A stretch of 17,229 bases of DNA from Bacteroidia bacterium (GTDB lineage: Bacteria > Bacteroidota > Bacteroidia > Bacteroidales > GCA-2748055): assembly GCA_030596245.1 (NCBI GenBank), contig JAUVKN010000050.1, positions 1 to 17,229 on the forward strand. Direction: 5' to 3'. Both the position numbers and the translations under genes were made by a program. Under the pieces are notes generated by a model. It did no database searches. It had not been told where the DNA came from and saw only the letters and a program-made list of their open reading frames with translations. Positions 7,737-15,913 of this stretch are shown piece by piece; position 1 is the first letter of the stretch, and each line of letters opens with the position of its first letter.

Positions 7737-9221
7737 ATGAAAAAAATGTTTAATAAGTTTGGCAAGTTCCTGTTCATCCTTATGTTGGTGGCCTGTTCCT
7801 GCACCAGGAAAGATTTACCAGACAGGCCCAATATCATATTGATCATTGCTGACGATCTTGGATACGGTGATCTGAGTTTTCTGCCATTCTCACCCGATGA
7901 TATCAATACCCCTAACCTGGATCAGATCGCCGAGCAGGGAACCTATTTCACAAACGCATATGCCACATCACCAATCTGCAGTCCCTCAAGGACGGGTCTG
8001 GTGACCGGAAGATACCAGGCCAGGTGGGGCAATTACTGGTATGGTGAGGGTGGCCTTCCGGCTTCGGAATTAACCATCCCTCAGATGCTGGGTAACGCCG
8101 GTTACCACACCTATAAAATAGGGAAAACCCATATGAATGGCGGACCCGTGCATCATCCACTGGATCACGGTTTTGAGGAATTTCTTGGCTTTATTGATCA
8201 CACCTGGGATTACCTCCGTTTAAGCAAGCAAGATGTAGCCGAATATGGGGAGGACAATGCGCGAAAGGCACATCTGGGTCCCCTGATCCATAACCGTCAG
8301 CAGGTCTCTTACGAAAACGACTATACCACCGATATCTTTACCCGGAAGGCCATTGAAGTAATACAATCGGAATCGGAACAGCCCTTCTATATTCACCTAT
8401 CTTACAATGCGGTACATCATCCCACCTACGTTTGTCATCCCGGCTACCTGGATGAATACGGCATTGAACAGTTCCCTTTCTGGGACCCACAAAAGGAACC
8501 CTACAAGGAGTGGCACAGTAAATGGGGAGGTCTGGGCGAGGTGGATCCCGATGGCAGAAAGAGGTACCTTCTCCAGCTGCAGGTGATGGACGAAGGTATC
8601 GGCCGGCTTGTGGAAGCCCTGAAAGCAACCGGTCAGTTCGAAAACACGATCATCATTTTTATCTCTGATAATGGCGGGACCATCAACACCTATGCCAATA
8701 ACCGGCCTTTGAACGGTTACAAATATATGTTTGGGGAAGGTGGGATCCGTGTGCCCATGCTGGTCAGCTGGCCCGCAAATTTTCCCCGTGACAAGAGAGA
8801 AAGTTCCCTGGTATCAGCCATGGATATATTTCCAACCCTGGCAGATATAACAGGTCAATCCATTCCGGAAAACCTGGACGGGCAAAGCCTGGTCCCCATA
8901 TTAAAAGGTTGGGCTGACCATGTACATGAAACCCTCTTCTTCTCCAATGGGAGGGATAGCTGGGTGGTGCGTCATGGTCCATGGAAATTGGCCCACAACA
9001 TTGAATGGGATCATAGCTCCTTTAAAATCGTCGATGGGAGATGCATAAGGGATTCGGCCTACCACTATCCCGGTGGTACACGGTTGTATGACCTGGATGA
9101 TGAAATTGCAGAGCAGAATGATCTTTCTGAACGCTATCCCGGTGTGGTTGATTCCCTGCAATTGCTCTATGCAGAATGGCGTAATGAGATGGTTGATCCA
9201 AAGAAACCCAATGACCGCTAA
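7737..9221 (+). CDS. S1-family sulfatase lipoprotein (sulfatase 2, GKTH variant)
   Basis: 494-residue type I sulfatase, second of five. The start is the ATG at 7737; an ATG three codons later would also serve. The hydrophobic N-terminus ends in lipobox LVAC (Cys20), followed at once by SC. Metal-binding DD at 39-40 in IADDLGYGDL; CSPSR with the formylglycine Cys81; Lys130 and His132 in GKTH, where most relatives have GKWH; His227 in NAVHHP; D311-N312 in SDNGG; Lys329 in GYKYMFGEGG, which replaces the common YKG pattern. An insertion of about 35 residues rich in aromatic and charged residues (about 232-268) lies between the His227 region and the helix leading to SDN and may shape the sugar pocket. 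The C-terminal subdomain carries the usual RHGPWKL and LYDLDDEIAEQNDLS strand motifs. The gap to the next gene is 15 bases. The substrate is not deducible. Confidence 0.93.
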   Translation: MKKMFNKFGKFLFILMLVACSCTRKDLPDRPNIILIIADDLGYGDLSFLPFSPDDINTPNLDQIAEQGTYFTNAYATSPICSPSRTGLVTGRYQARWGNYWYGEGGLPASELTIPQMLGNAGYHTYKIGKTHMNGGPVHHPLDHGFEEFLGFIDHTWDYLRLSKQDVAEYGEDNARKAHLGPLIHNRQQVSYENDYTTDIFTRKAIEVIQSESEQPFYIHLSYNAVHHPTYVCHPGYLDEYGIEQFPFWDPQKEPYKEWHSKWGGLGEVDPDGRKRYLLQLQVMDEGIGRLVEALKATGQFENTIIIFISDNGGTINTYANNRPLNGYKYMFGEGGIRVPMLVSWPANFPRDKRESSLVSAMDIFPTLADITGQSIPENLDGQSLVPILKGWADHVHETLFFSNGRDSWVVRHGPWKLAHNIEWDHSSFKIVDGRCIRDSAYHYPGGTRLYDLDDEIAEQNDLSERYPGVVDSLQLLYAEWRNEMVDPKKPNDR

Positions 9222-9236
9222 AACAGTTCTAAGATT

Positions 9237-10631
9237 ATGAAAACCATTACCCTCCTGGCAGCTCTTTGTCTTGTATGCTCGATACCAGGATGTAGAAACA
9301 GATCCGATAGTCCACCAAACATCATACTTATACTCGCCGATGATGCAGGCTATGCCGATTTTGGATTTATGGGCAGCGATATGGCCACCCCAAATATTGA
9401 CAGGCTGGCCAAAAGCGGAGTTGTATTTACAGATGCTCATATTACCGCCACAGTCTGCAGTCCCTCCAGGGCAGGCCTCATTACTGGCCGGTACCAGCAG
9501 CGTTTCGGTCATGAGGCCAACATCCCCCCACCCGACCTGGGTATGGACCCATCCGAAAAGACCATCGGAGATGCCCTGAAACTGGCAGGATATACCACCG
9601 GGATCATCGGTAAATGGCACCTGGGAACTTCAGATCAGTTCCATCCCAATAACAGGGGTTTCGATGAGTTCTGGGGTTTCCTGGGTGGTTCACGATCCTA
9701 CTTTTTCAATGAAAACAAAGAGGACAGAGAGGGCCAGGACAAGGAGATCTTACACAATCATACACATGTGGATTTTAACGGTTACCTCACTGATGAATTC
9801 TCTAAACAGTCCATAAAATTCATTGAAGAAAACAGAGACCGGCCATTCTTCCTGTTCCTCTCTTACAATGCAGTCCATACCCCCATGCATGCAAAAGAGG
9901 CTGATCTGGAAAAGTTTAAAGAATACCCAAGGGCAAAACTGGCAGCCATGACCTGGGCCATGGACCAGGGTGTGGGTATGGTCCTGGACAAATTGGAAAA
10001 GGAGAAGCTCAAAGAAAATACACTGGTTTTCTTTTTAAGTGACAATGGAGGAGCCTCCAACAACCAATCCTCCAATCTGCCGTTGAAAGGTTTTAAAGGA
10101 AATAAATTTGAAGGAGGGCATAGAACCTCTTTCATACTCTCCTGGCCGGCCAGGGTAAAGGGTGAACAAAAATATGATGGATTAACCTCATCCCTTGATA
10201 TCTTTGCCACATCCATCGCTGCAGCCGGCCTGGGTAACACCCCTGGAAAGCCACTGGATGGTGTCAACCTGATCCCGCATATTACAGGCAACGAGCCAAC
10301 GGAACCCCATCGAAACCTTTACTGGCGCAAGGAAAAAATGGCTGCGGTCAGGGATGGTGATTATAAACTGATCCGGCTGGATGGTTATGGTTACAGGCTA
10401 TATAACCTGCAAGATGATTTGGGAGAGACAAATGACCTGTCGGAGAGTCAGCCAGGATTGATGAATGAACTAAAGGCTTCCCTGGAATCGTGGGAATCAG
10501 GTTTAATGACTCCATTATGGGCTGAATCTGATCCATGGCAACGTGTCACTTTTGAGATCCATAAGGCGTTGATGGAAAACAGGGAGGTTACCATCAAAAG
10601 TCCGGAAGACCTGATAAAACTTGATCATTAA
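9237..10631 (+). CDS. S1-family sulfatase lipoprotein (sulfatase 3)
   Basis: 464-residue type I sulfatase, third of five. The start at 9237 puts a signal sequence in front of Cys19 (SIPGC); the lipobox is weaker than in its neighbours because of a Pro at -2. Metal-binding DD at 35-36 in LADDAGYADFGFMGS; CSPSR with the formylglycine Cys74; Lys126 and His128 in GKWHLG; His214 in NAVHTP; D269-N270 in SDNGG; Lys287 in GFKGNKFEGG. After EGG the protein reads HRTSF, where most relatives have a Pro two residues after the Arg. The GYADFGFMGS and GFDEFWGFLGGSRSY segments group it with Bacteroidota and marine sulfatases that act on galactan-type or other sulfated glycans, but I cannot fix a subfamily. 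A tail of about 35 residues follows the usual final helix. The gap to the next gene is 20 bases. Confidence 0.93.
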   Translation: MKTITLLAALCLVCSIPGCRNRSDSPPNIILILADDAGYADFGFMGSDMATPNIDRLAKSGVVFTDAHITATVCSPSRAGLITGRYQQRFGHEANIPPPDLGMDPSEKTIGDALKLAGYTTGIIGKWHLGTSDQFHPNNRGFDEFWGFLGGSRSYFFNENKEDREGQDKEILHNHTHVDFNGYLTDEFSKQSIKFIEENRDRPFFLFLSYNAVHTPMHAKEADLEKFKEYPRAKLAAMTWAMDQGVGMVLDKLEKEKLKENTLVFFLSDNGGASNNQSSNLPLKGFKGNKFEGGHRTSFILSWPARVKGEQKYDGLTSSLDIFATSIAAAGLGNTPGKPLDGVNLIPHITGNEPTEPHRNLYWRKEKMAAVRDGDYKLIRLDGYGYRLYNLQDDLGETNDLSESQPGLMNELKASLESWESGLMTPLWAESDPWQRVTFEIHKALMENREVTIKSPEDLIKLDH

Positions 10632-10651
10632 ACAGTTAAATACATACCCCA

Positions 10652-12199
10652 ATGATGAAATATCTGACACTAACCGTGCTTGTGGCTACACTGGCAATTT
10701 TTAATTCCTGTAACACTCCGCAGAAACCCGGAGAAAACCTGAAACCACCAAATGTTGTTTTAATCTATGCCGATGACCTTGGCTATGGTGATGTAAGTGC
10801 CTATGGTTCAACTGAAATTCAGACCCCGAATATAGACAGGCTGGCAGAGGGAGGGGTACGCTTCAGCAATGGTTACGCCTCTTCAGCCACATGTTCACCC
10901 AGCAGGTATGCCCTGTTGACCGGAGTCTATCCATGGCGGAATGAGAATGCAAAGATCCTACCCGGGACAGCACCACTGATTATCGATACTGCACAGATGA
11001 CGCTTCCAAAAATGTTTAATGAAATGGGATACCATACAGGGATTGTAGGGAAATGGCACCTGGGCCTGGGGGATGGCCAAGTGGACTGGAACCAGCGAAT
11101 ATCTCCTGGTCCCAATGAAGTGGGCTTTGATTATGCATACATTATGGCAGCAACCCAGGATCGGGTTCCCACAGTCTATATTGAAAACGGCAGGGTTGTC
11201 AGGCTGGATCCCGAGGATCCCATTGAAGTCAATTACCGGGAGAACTTTCCTGGTGAGCCCACTGGGAAAGAGAACCCGGAAATGCTAAAAATGAAGTGGC
11301 ATCATGGGCATTTCAACAGCATCGTCAATGGCATATCCCGTATCGGGTATATGAAGGGAGGAGCATCGGCCAGGTGGGTGGACGAAAACATGGCAGATAC
11401 CTTTCTTGTGAGAGCACAGGATTACATCGTTGAGCATAAGGATGAACCATTCTTTCTCTATTATGCATTACAGCAACCCCATGTACCCCGGACACCCCAT
11501 CCACGCTTTGTGGGCAAAACAGAACTGGGACCCAGGGGAGATGTAATCGTGGAAGCCGACTGGTGTATTGGTGAATTGATAAATACCCTTGAAAAGGAGG
11601 GGCTCCTGGAAAATACAATGATCATTCTATCCAGCGACAATGGTCCGGTCCTGAACGATGGCTATTATGACGATGCCGAAGAGAGAGTAGGTACCCATAC
11701 CCCTGCAGGACCACTCAGGGGAGGCAAGTACAGTTTGTTTGAAGCTGGAACGCGTGTGCCGTTTATTACCTACTGGAAAGGTCAGATTGAGCCTTGCGTC
11801 TCTGATGCAGTTGTATCACAGGTGGATCTGCTATCCTCCCTGGCCTCATTGATAGGAAGCCAGATCAGGGTAAGTGACAGTGAAGAGCTGCCGGATGTGC
11901 TCATGGGTATAAATGATCAGGGCAGGGAGAACCTGATCCTGGAGGCCACAAGCAGAACAGCCCTCCGAAAGGGAGAGTGGATTCTGATTCCCCCCTATAA
12001 TGGACCTGCAATCAGCAAGAGTGTAAATATTGAACTTGGTAACTCTGATGAATACCAGCTCTATGATCTGAGTGAAGACCTTGGTGAACAGAACAACCTG
12101 GCAGAAACGAATCCTGATAAACTTCAGGAGATGATTGCTACATTTGAAGAGATCCGCGGAGCAGGTTATAAAAACATTCAGCCACTTGAACTTAAATAG
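10652..12199 (+). CDS. S1-family sulfatase lipoprotein (sulfatase 4), S1_15-like
   Basis: 515-residue type I sulfatase, fourth of five. Two adjacent ATGs (10652, 10655) both give a lipoprotein-type signal ending FNSC (Cys20). Metal-binding DD at 41-42 in YADDLGYGD; CSPSR with the formylglycine Cys81; Lys134 and His136 in GKWHLGLG; His277 in QQPHVPR; D329-N330 in SSDNGP; Lys359 in RGGKYSLFEAG. The segments ATQDRVPTVY, GEPTGKENPE, NGISRIGYMKGG and THTPAGPLRGGKYS closely match, from memory, Bacteroides sulfatases of subfamily S1_15, which remove 6-O-sulfate from galactose or N-acetylgalactosamine. The subfamily call is from recognition, not from a search. If right, this is the best substrate clue in the cluster. 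The gap to the next ATG is 20 bases. Confidence 0.93.
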   Translation: MMKYLTLTVLVATLAIFNSCNTPQKPGENLKPPNVVLIYADDLGYGDVSAYGSTEIQTPNIDRLAEGGVRFSNGYASSATCSPSRYALLTGVYPWRNENAKILPGTAPLIIDTAQMTLPKMFNEMGYHTGIVGKWHLGLGDGQVDWNQRISPGPNEVGFDYAYIMAATQDRVPTVYIENGRVVRLDPEDPIEVNYRENFPGEPTGKENPEMLKMKWHHGHFNSIVNGISRIGYMKGGASARWVDENMADTFLVRAQDYIVEHKDEPFFLYYALQQPHVPRTPHPRFVGKTELGPRGDVIVEADWCIGELINTLEKEGLLENTMIILSSDNGPVLNDGYYDDAEERVGTHTPAGPLRGGKYSLFEAGTRVPFITYWKGQIEPCVSDAVVSQVDLLSSLASLIGSQIRVSDSEELPDVLMGINDQGRENLILEATSRTALRKGEWILIPPYNGPAISKSVNIELGNSDEYQLYDLSEDLGEQNNLAETNPDKLQEMIATFEEIRGAGYKNIQPLELK

Positions 12200-12219
12200 G
12201 TTTTTTGAAAATTACATAT

Positions 12220-13695
12220 ATGAAAAAGTTACATCTTATCATCCTCCTGATTATTCCGGTCCTCCTGTTTGGCTGTTCCATAACTGACCAGGAAAGTAAT
12301 CAGAAACCAAATCTGTTGATCATTCATACCGATGAGCACAATTTCAGAACGCTGGGTTGTTACAGGGATTTGCTTTCCAATGCCCAGGCCTTTGTCTGGG
12401 GTGAAGGTTTAAAAGTAGAAACGCCCAACATTGACTGGCTGGCACAGAACGGGGTCCTGTTTTCAAAATGTTATGCCACCACCCCGGTCTGCGGACCCTC
12501 CAGGGGATCCTTTGTAACCGGGATCTATCCCCAACACACCGGTGTGACTAAAAACGATGTCCCCATGCATGATGAGATGATCACCTTTGCTGAGATCCTG
12601 CAAGGCAAGGGATATTTCACAGGATATATCGGGAAGTGGCACCTGGATGGTGAGGGTAAACCACAATGGGAACCGGAACGAAACTTTGGTTTCAAGGATA
12701 ACCGGTATATGTATAACCGGGGTCATTGGAAAAAGCTGGAAGATACGCCGGATGGACCCCGTGTTGCCAGTGTCAATGAAAACGGGGCTCCCAATTATTA
12801 CCTGAATGGTGCTGACGAGCAGTCGTTTACAACGGATTTCCTGACTAACAGGGCCATGGAGATGATTTCAGAGAATAAAGATGCCCCTTTCTGCATCATG
12901 CTGAGCATTCCCGATCCGCATGGACCGGACAGGGTTCGTCCTCCCTATGATGAAATGTACACGGATCTCTCCTTTACTGCTCCCTCCACCTATGATAAAC
13001 CGGATGCAGGAGTCCCATCCTGGGCACAAAAAAGTAACAATGCCGGGATCAACCAGGCACAGTATTTTGGCATGATAAAATGCATTGACGACAATGTGGG
13101 CAGGCTGATCGATTTTCTAAGAACAGAAGGTCTGCTTGATAATACCATAGTTGTATTCACTTCCGACCACGGAGATCTCCGCGGTGAGCATCACCGCCAT
13201 AATAAAGGGGTCCCACTGGAAGCCTCTGCAAAGATCCCTTTTATTATCTCTTTCCCACAGAAAATTGTAAAAGGGGCTGTGGTTGAAAATGCCATAAGCA
13301 CAGTTGATTTTGCCCCCACCATACTGGAATTACTCGGCGCTAAACATAGTGTGAAGATGCATGGAACTGACTATTCAAAGGTAACCACTGATCCAGGCAC
13401 CAGGGACGAAACTGCAGATATTGCTTTTGTAAGAAGTACAGGAACCGATAGTGACGGAACCTGGATCGGAGCATTTACCAGCCGCTATAAACTGATCCTT
13501 TCGACAGAGGACGATCCCTGGCTGCTTGATCTGGAGCAGGATCCAGATGAGTTGATTAATTATATTCATGAGCCAGGAAATGAGGCGGTGGTTAAAGAGC
13601 TGGGCACAGAATTACAGGAATATGCAGTTCAGTTTCAGGATCCGTACCTCCAGAATAACAAAATGTCGAATGACCTGGATGGATTATTGAATTAG
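12220..13695 (+). CDS. S1-family sulfatase lipoprotein (sulfatase 5, DE/DH metal-site variant)
   Basis: Last of the five sulfatases. The frame is open to a TTG at 12205, but the ATG at 12220 gives MKKLHLIILL and a lipobox LFGC (Cys19), so I choose it (491 residues). The first metal pair is D38-E39 in HTDEHNFRTLG instead of DD. CGPSR carries the formylglycine Cys91; Lys139 and His141 lie in GKWHLDG; His234 is in PDPHGP; the second metal pair is D316-H317 in TSDHGD instead of DN; Lys329 is in HNKG. The SDHGD form is shared with choline-sulfatase-like and iduronate/glucosamine-sulfatase-like branches, so this enzyme is from a different branch than the other four. A long insertion (about 47-66, AFVWGEG) between strand and motif is distinctive. 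It faces the minus-strand genes, and its stop overlaps the end of the minus-strand stub ORF by 12 bases. Confidence 0.92.
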   Translation: MKKLHLIILLIIPVLLFGCSITDQESNQKPNLLIIHTDEHNFRTLGCYRDLLSNAQAFVWGEGLKVETPNIDWLAQNGVLFSKCYATTPVCGPSRGSFVTGIYPQHTGVTKNDVPMHDEMITFAEILQGKGYFTGYIGKWHLDGEGKPQWEPERNFGFKDNRYMYNRGHWKKLEDTPDGPRVASVNENGAPNYYLNGADEQSFTTDFLTNRAMEMISENKDAPFCIMLSIPDPHGPDRVRPPYDEMYTDLSFTAPSTYDKPDAGVPSWAQKSNNAGINQAQYFGMIKCIDDNVGRLIDFLRTEGLLDNTIVVFTSDHGDLRGEHHRHNKGVPLEASAKIPFIISFPQKIVKGAVVENAISTVDFAPTILELLGAKHSVKMHGTDYSKVTTDPGTRDETADIAFVRSTGTDSDGTWIGAFTSRYKLILSTEDDPWLLDLEQDPDELINYIHEPGNEAVVKELGTELQEYAVQFQDPYLQNNKMSNDLDGLLN

Positions 13696-13800
13696 TTTCT
13701 CATTAAGCTCACCAGCAAGGTTTACTTTTTGCTGACCAAAAGAGACGATACTAATCAGGCAAAACAGGCCTGATAGAAATGTGGTGGTGTACGTTTTCAT
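13684..13800 (-). pseudogene. Signal-peptide stub of a lost secreted protein, or a tiny secreted peptide
   Basis: On the minus strand an ATG at 13800-13798, nine bases after the GH20 stop, opens a 38-codon ORF ending in TAA at 13686-13684. Its first 22 or so residues form an excellent type I signal peptide (MKTYTTTFLSG, then a hydrophobic core, then SFG before QQ). The mature part is only QQKVNLAGELNEKLIQ. KVNLAGE resembles the first strand of secreted GH2-type enzymes (typically LSGEWxF), but that resemblance is weak. The last codons read through the antisense of the sulfatase 5 stop region. The spacing to GH20 is operon-like, and nothing in any frame beyond continues the protein. I infer the 5' end of a gene whose body was deleted or replaced when the sulfatase cluster and this operon came together. 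A genuine small secreted peptide is the alternative. Confidence 0.5.
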
Positions 13801-13809
13801 TTTAACAAT

Positions 13810-15876
13810 TTAAAATGTCCGTTCAATTTTCTCTAAAAACAGCTTTTCAGCGATAAATAGCCAATCAAAGGAGATAGATTGGTTGGCCAGATGCGTGTGG
13901 TGGTCCTGATCAAGCAGATACCCTTCAGGTTTTGAGAGGATACGGATCTGGCCATAAACCTTCTCTAGTTGATCTCTTAGCTCTTTAAACTCTATTGGTA
14001 GATTCTGAATGCGAATTAAAGCCTCGTTTATTTCCTGTTCCCCCTGGGTTTCATCATAAGCCTTAAGCAGAAGCAGTGCGTGGGCTGAAAAACGAACCAG
14101 GTGATTGACCTGTTCGTATACCTCAAGCCTGTAAGTATTGCGGGTGGCATTTGATTTCATCACAGAGATCTTTGCTGCTATGCTATCGCACTCCATGATC
14201 ATCTCAGCAGCAAGTTCAAGACGGTCAGCATACTCAACACTCCATTGGCCCCTGTTTCCCACATCCGGGAGATCTATAACAGCTTCCCCAATGGGATCAT
14301 CAAGCTTCCGCAATGATCTGCGGTCACTTCGGTCTAACAATAATGCATTGTTCCATAGTGCCACCGGCTTTTCCAGCCGGTCAATAAATGCAAACTCATC
14401 CCCGGCTACGCTGTTTGAAAACTCCCTATGCCGGTAAGCTGCTTTGATCTCCTCTTTTGACCTTTGATCGCCGCTCCATGAATATTCTGCAAAAGCAAGG
14501 ATACCCCGCATATAGAGTTCGAAATGGGGTGAATCATCATCCCAAAGGGTTAGCAACAAACCATCAAGCCCCTTCTCAATGGATGTCATGGCAAAGGATC
14601 GGATGTTCTCCATGTTGCTTTCATTCTGGGGCATCAGCACCCACCTGGTCTGTCCTGCGGTTGCTCCCATGACCTGCATGCCATATTCCCGGAACCACTC
14701 CATGGCCATTCCATTCCCAATGGCCTGGGGTGTACTGTAATTCCAGCGCATATATACACAGTTCTTTGGAAATTGGTCCAGGAACTCAAGCAGTTTGGAT
14801 TCATTTTTCTCCCACACGCTGTTTACCTCTTCCTGGGTAAGATCCGGATTGAACATGGCCCTGTACACTCCTGCCTGTTTAAGAGGCATATCATCCCAGA
14901 AGATGGGGATGCGTTCGTTTATCCCGGCAAACTTGCAAACCTTATCCAGCCATATCAATTGCAACTCCAGCGGTGACTTTCCACTCTCCCGGCCGGTGGT
15001 ATGTACTTCGTCACCCCCCACATGCAAATACCTGCCATGAGGAGTGGCTTCCATAGCATCCAGATAAAGGTCAAATTGCACATCATAGGTTTTTGGATCC
15101 AACGGATTAAATGCCCAGTCGCTCTCCGGGTCATCCCGCAACTCCTTAAACTGGTCATGTTTTAAAATAAATGAGGCATGGCCCAATCCCTGGATCAGGG
15201 GGCTGATCTCAATATTCCGTTCCATGGCATAATCACTCAGTTTCTTCCACTCAGCAATACTCATTGCATCGGCCGATCCTACTTCAGGTTGCCGTTCATA
15301 GGCCAGCTTATCTTCCATCTCTGCAATAATTGCATTCACCTTGTAGCGGGCCAGTTTATCCATTAGCTTATAGTAATATTCTGTCTTCTCCCTGTGGTGT
15401 TTCACATCAAGATGAATGGCCCTGTAAGAGAGCAATGGAAAATCCTCAATGTGGCAGAGAGGTAGTGGCACTCCCTGCTCCAAAGCATCCTCCATGAGCT
15501 GCTCCAGGGTCATGAACCCATAAAGTAATCCTGCCTTATCTTTCCCTGCGATGGTGATTAGTCTCTTTGAGATATCAAGGGTATACCCTTCTGCATTCAG
15601 CTCCAGGGATTCATCCATTTTGAAAATAATCTGAGACTGAGACTGTTTCTCTGCAGGCTGGATTTCTGACAGATACTCTCCCAGGACCGGAAGTTCACTT
15701 CCATCTGCACTGTAGTAGTGAATGATATCATCCACTGATAAAGCACTAGCGCCTGTGAATTCAGCATGTTGGGGCAGAGGTAAAAGGTTGAAATCACCGG
15801 TTTTGGTATCTGGTGACTGGCAGGAAAATAGCATGATCATGCTTACTGAAAACAGGAGGACAAAATGATTTTTCAT
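13810..15876 (-). CDS. GH20-family beta-N-acetylhexosaminidase-type lipoprotein
   Basis: 688-residue glycoside hydrolase that would release terminal beta-GlcNAc or GalNAc (or 6-sulfated forms) with help from the substrate N-acetyl group. The signal peptide ends in lipobox LFSC (Cys19). An N-terminal GH20b-type domain is seen (about 30-145, with NLLPLP, GYTLDISKRLITIAGKD and AGLLYGFMTLEQLM). The TIM barrel follows: RAIHLDVKH (Arg152), LARYKVNAI, EMEDKLAY, and HVGGDE with the catalytic pair D289-E290, then IFWDDM (Trp327) and LTLWDDD. A helical C-terminal region of about 200 residues completes it. All key GH20 residues that I can check are present. It is convergent with the sulfatase operon and follows the AlkD-like gene by 37 bases. 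Acting on glycan freed of sulfate by the sulfatases is an inference from position. The exact substrate is open; GH20 also includes lacto-N-biosidases and 6-sulfo-GlcNAcases. Confidence 0.9.
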   Translation of the reverse strand: MKNHFVLLFSVSMIMLFSCQSPDTKTGDFNLLPLPQHAEFTGASALSVDDIIHYYSADGSELPVLGEYLSEIQPAEKQSQSQIIFKMDESLELNAEGYTLDISKRLITIAGKDKAGLLYGFMTLEQLMEDALEQGVPLPLCHIEDFPLLSYRAIHLDVKHHREKTEYYYKLMDKLARYKVNAIIAEMEDKLAYERQPEVGSADAMSIAEWKKLSDYAMERNIEISPLIQGLGHASFILKHDQFKELRDDPESDWAFNPLDPKTYDVQFDLYLDAMEATPHGRYLHVGGDEVHTTGRESGKSPLELQLIWLDKVCKFAGINERIPIFWDDMPLKQAGVYRAMFNPDLTQEEVNSVWEKNESKLLEFLDQFPKNCVYMRWNYSTPQAIGNGMAMEWFREYGMQVMGATAGQTRWVLMPQNESNMENIRSFAMTSIEKGLDGLLLTLWDDDSPHFELYMRGILAFAEYSWSGDQRSKEEIKAAYRHREFSNSVAGDEFAFIDRLEKPVALWNNALLLDRSDRRSLRKLDDPIGEAVIDLPDVGNRGQWSVEYADRLELAAEMIMECDSIAAKISVMKSNATRNTYRLEVYEQVNHLVRFSAHALLLLKAYDETQGEQEINEALIRIQNLPIEFKELRDQLEKVYGQIRILSKPEGYLLDQDHHTHLANQSISFDWLFIAEKLFLEKIERTF

Positions 15877-15913
15877 GGTGGAGTAGTTTTAAATGTCTGT
15901 AAAAATTAAAATG

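Noticed and set aside
8901..9620. Antisense ORF of 239 codons across the sulfatase 2/sulfatase 3 junction
   Set aside because: Both plus-strand genes are intact with all catalytic motifs; the antisense product resembles no family and is a shadow.
13754..13774. Inverted repeat ATCAGGC / GCCTGAT with seven-base loop between the convergent operons, possible bidirectional terminator
   Set aside because: The stem is only seven pairs, has no T-run on either side, and falls within the signal-peptide codons of the stub ORF; not strong enough to list as a terminator.
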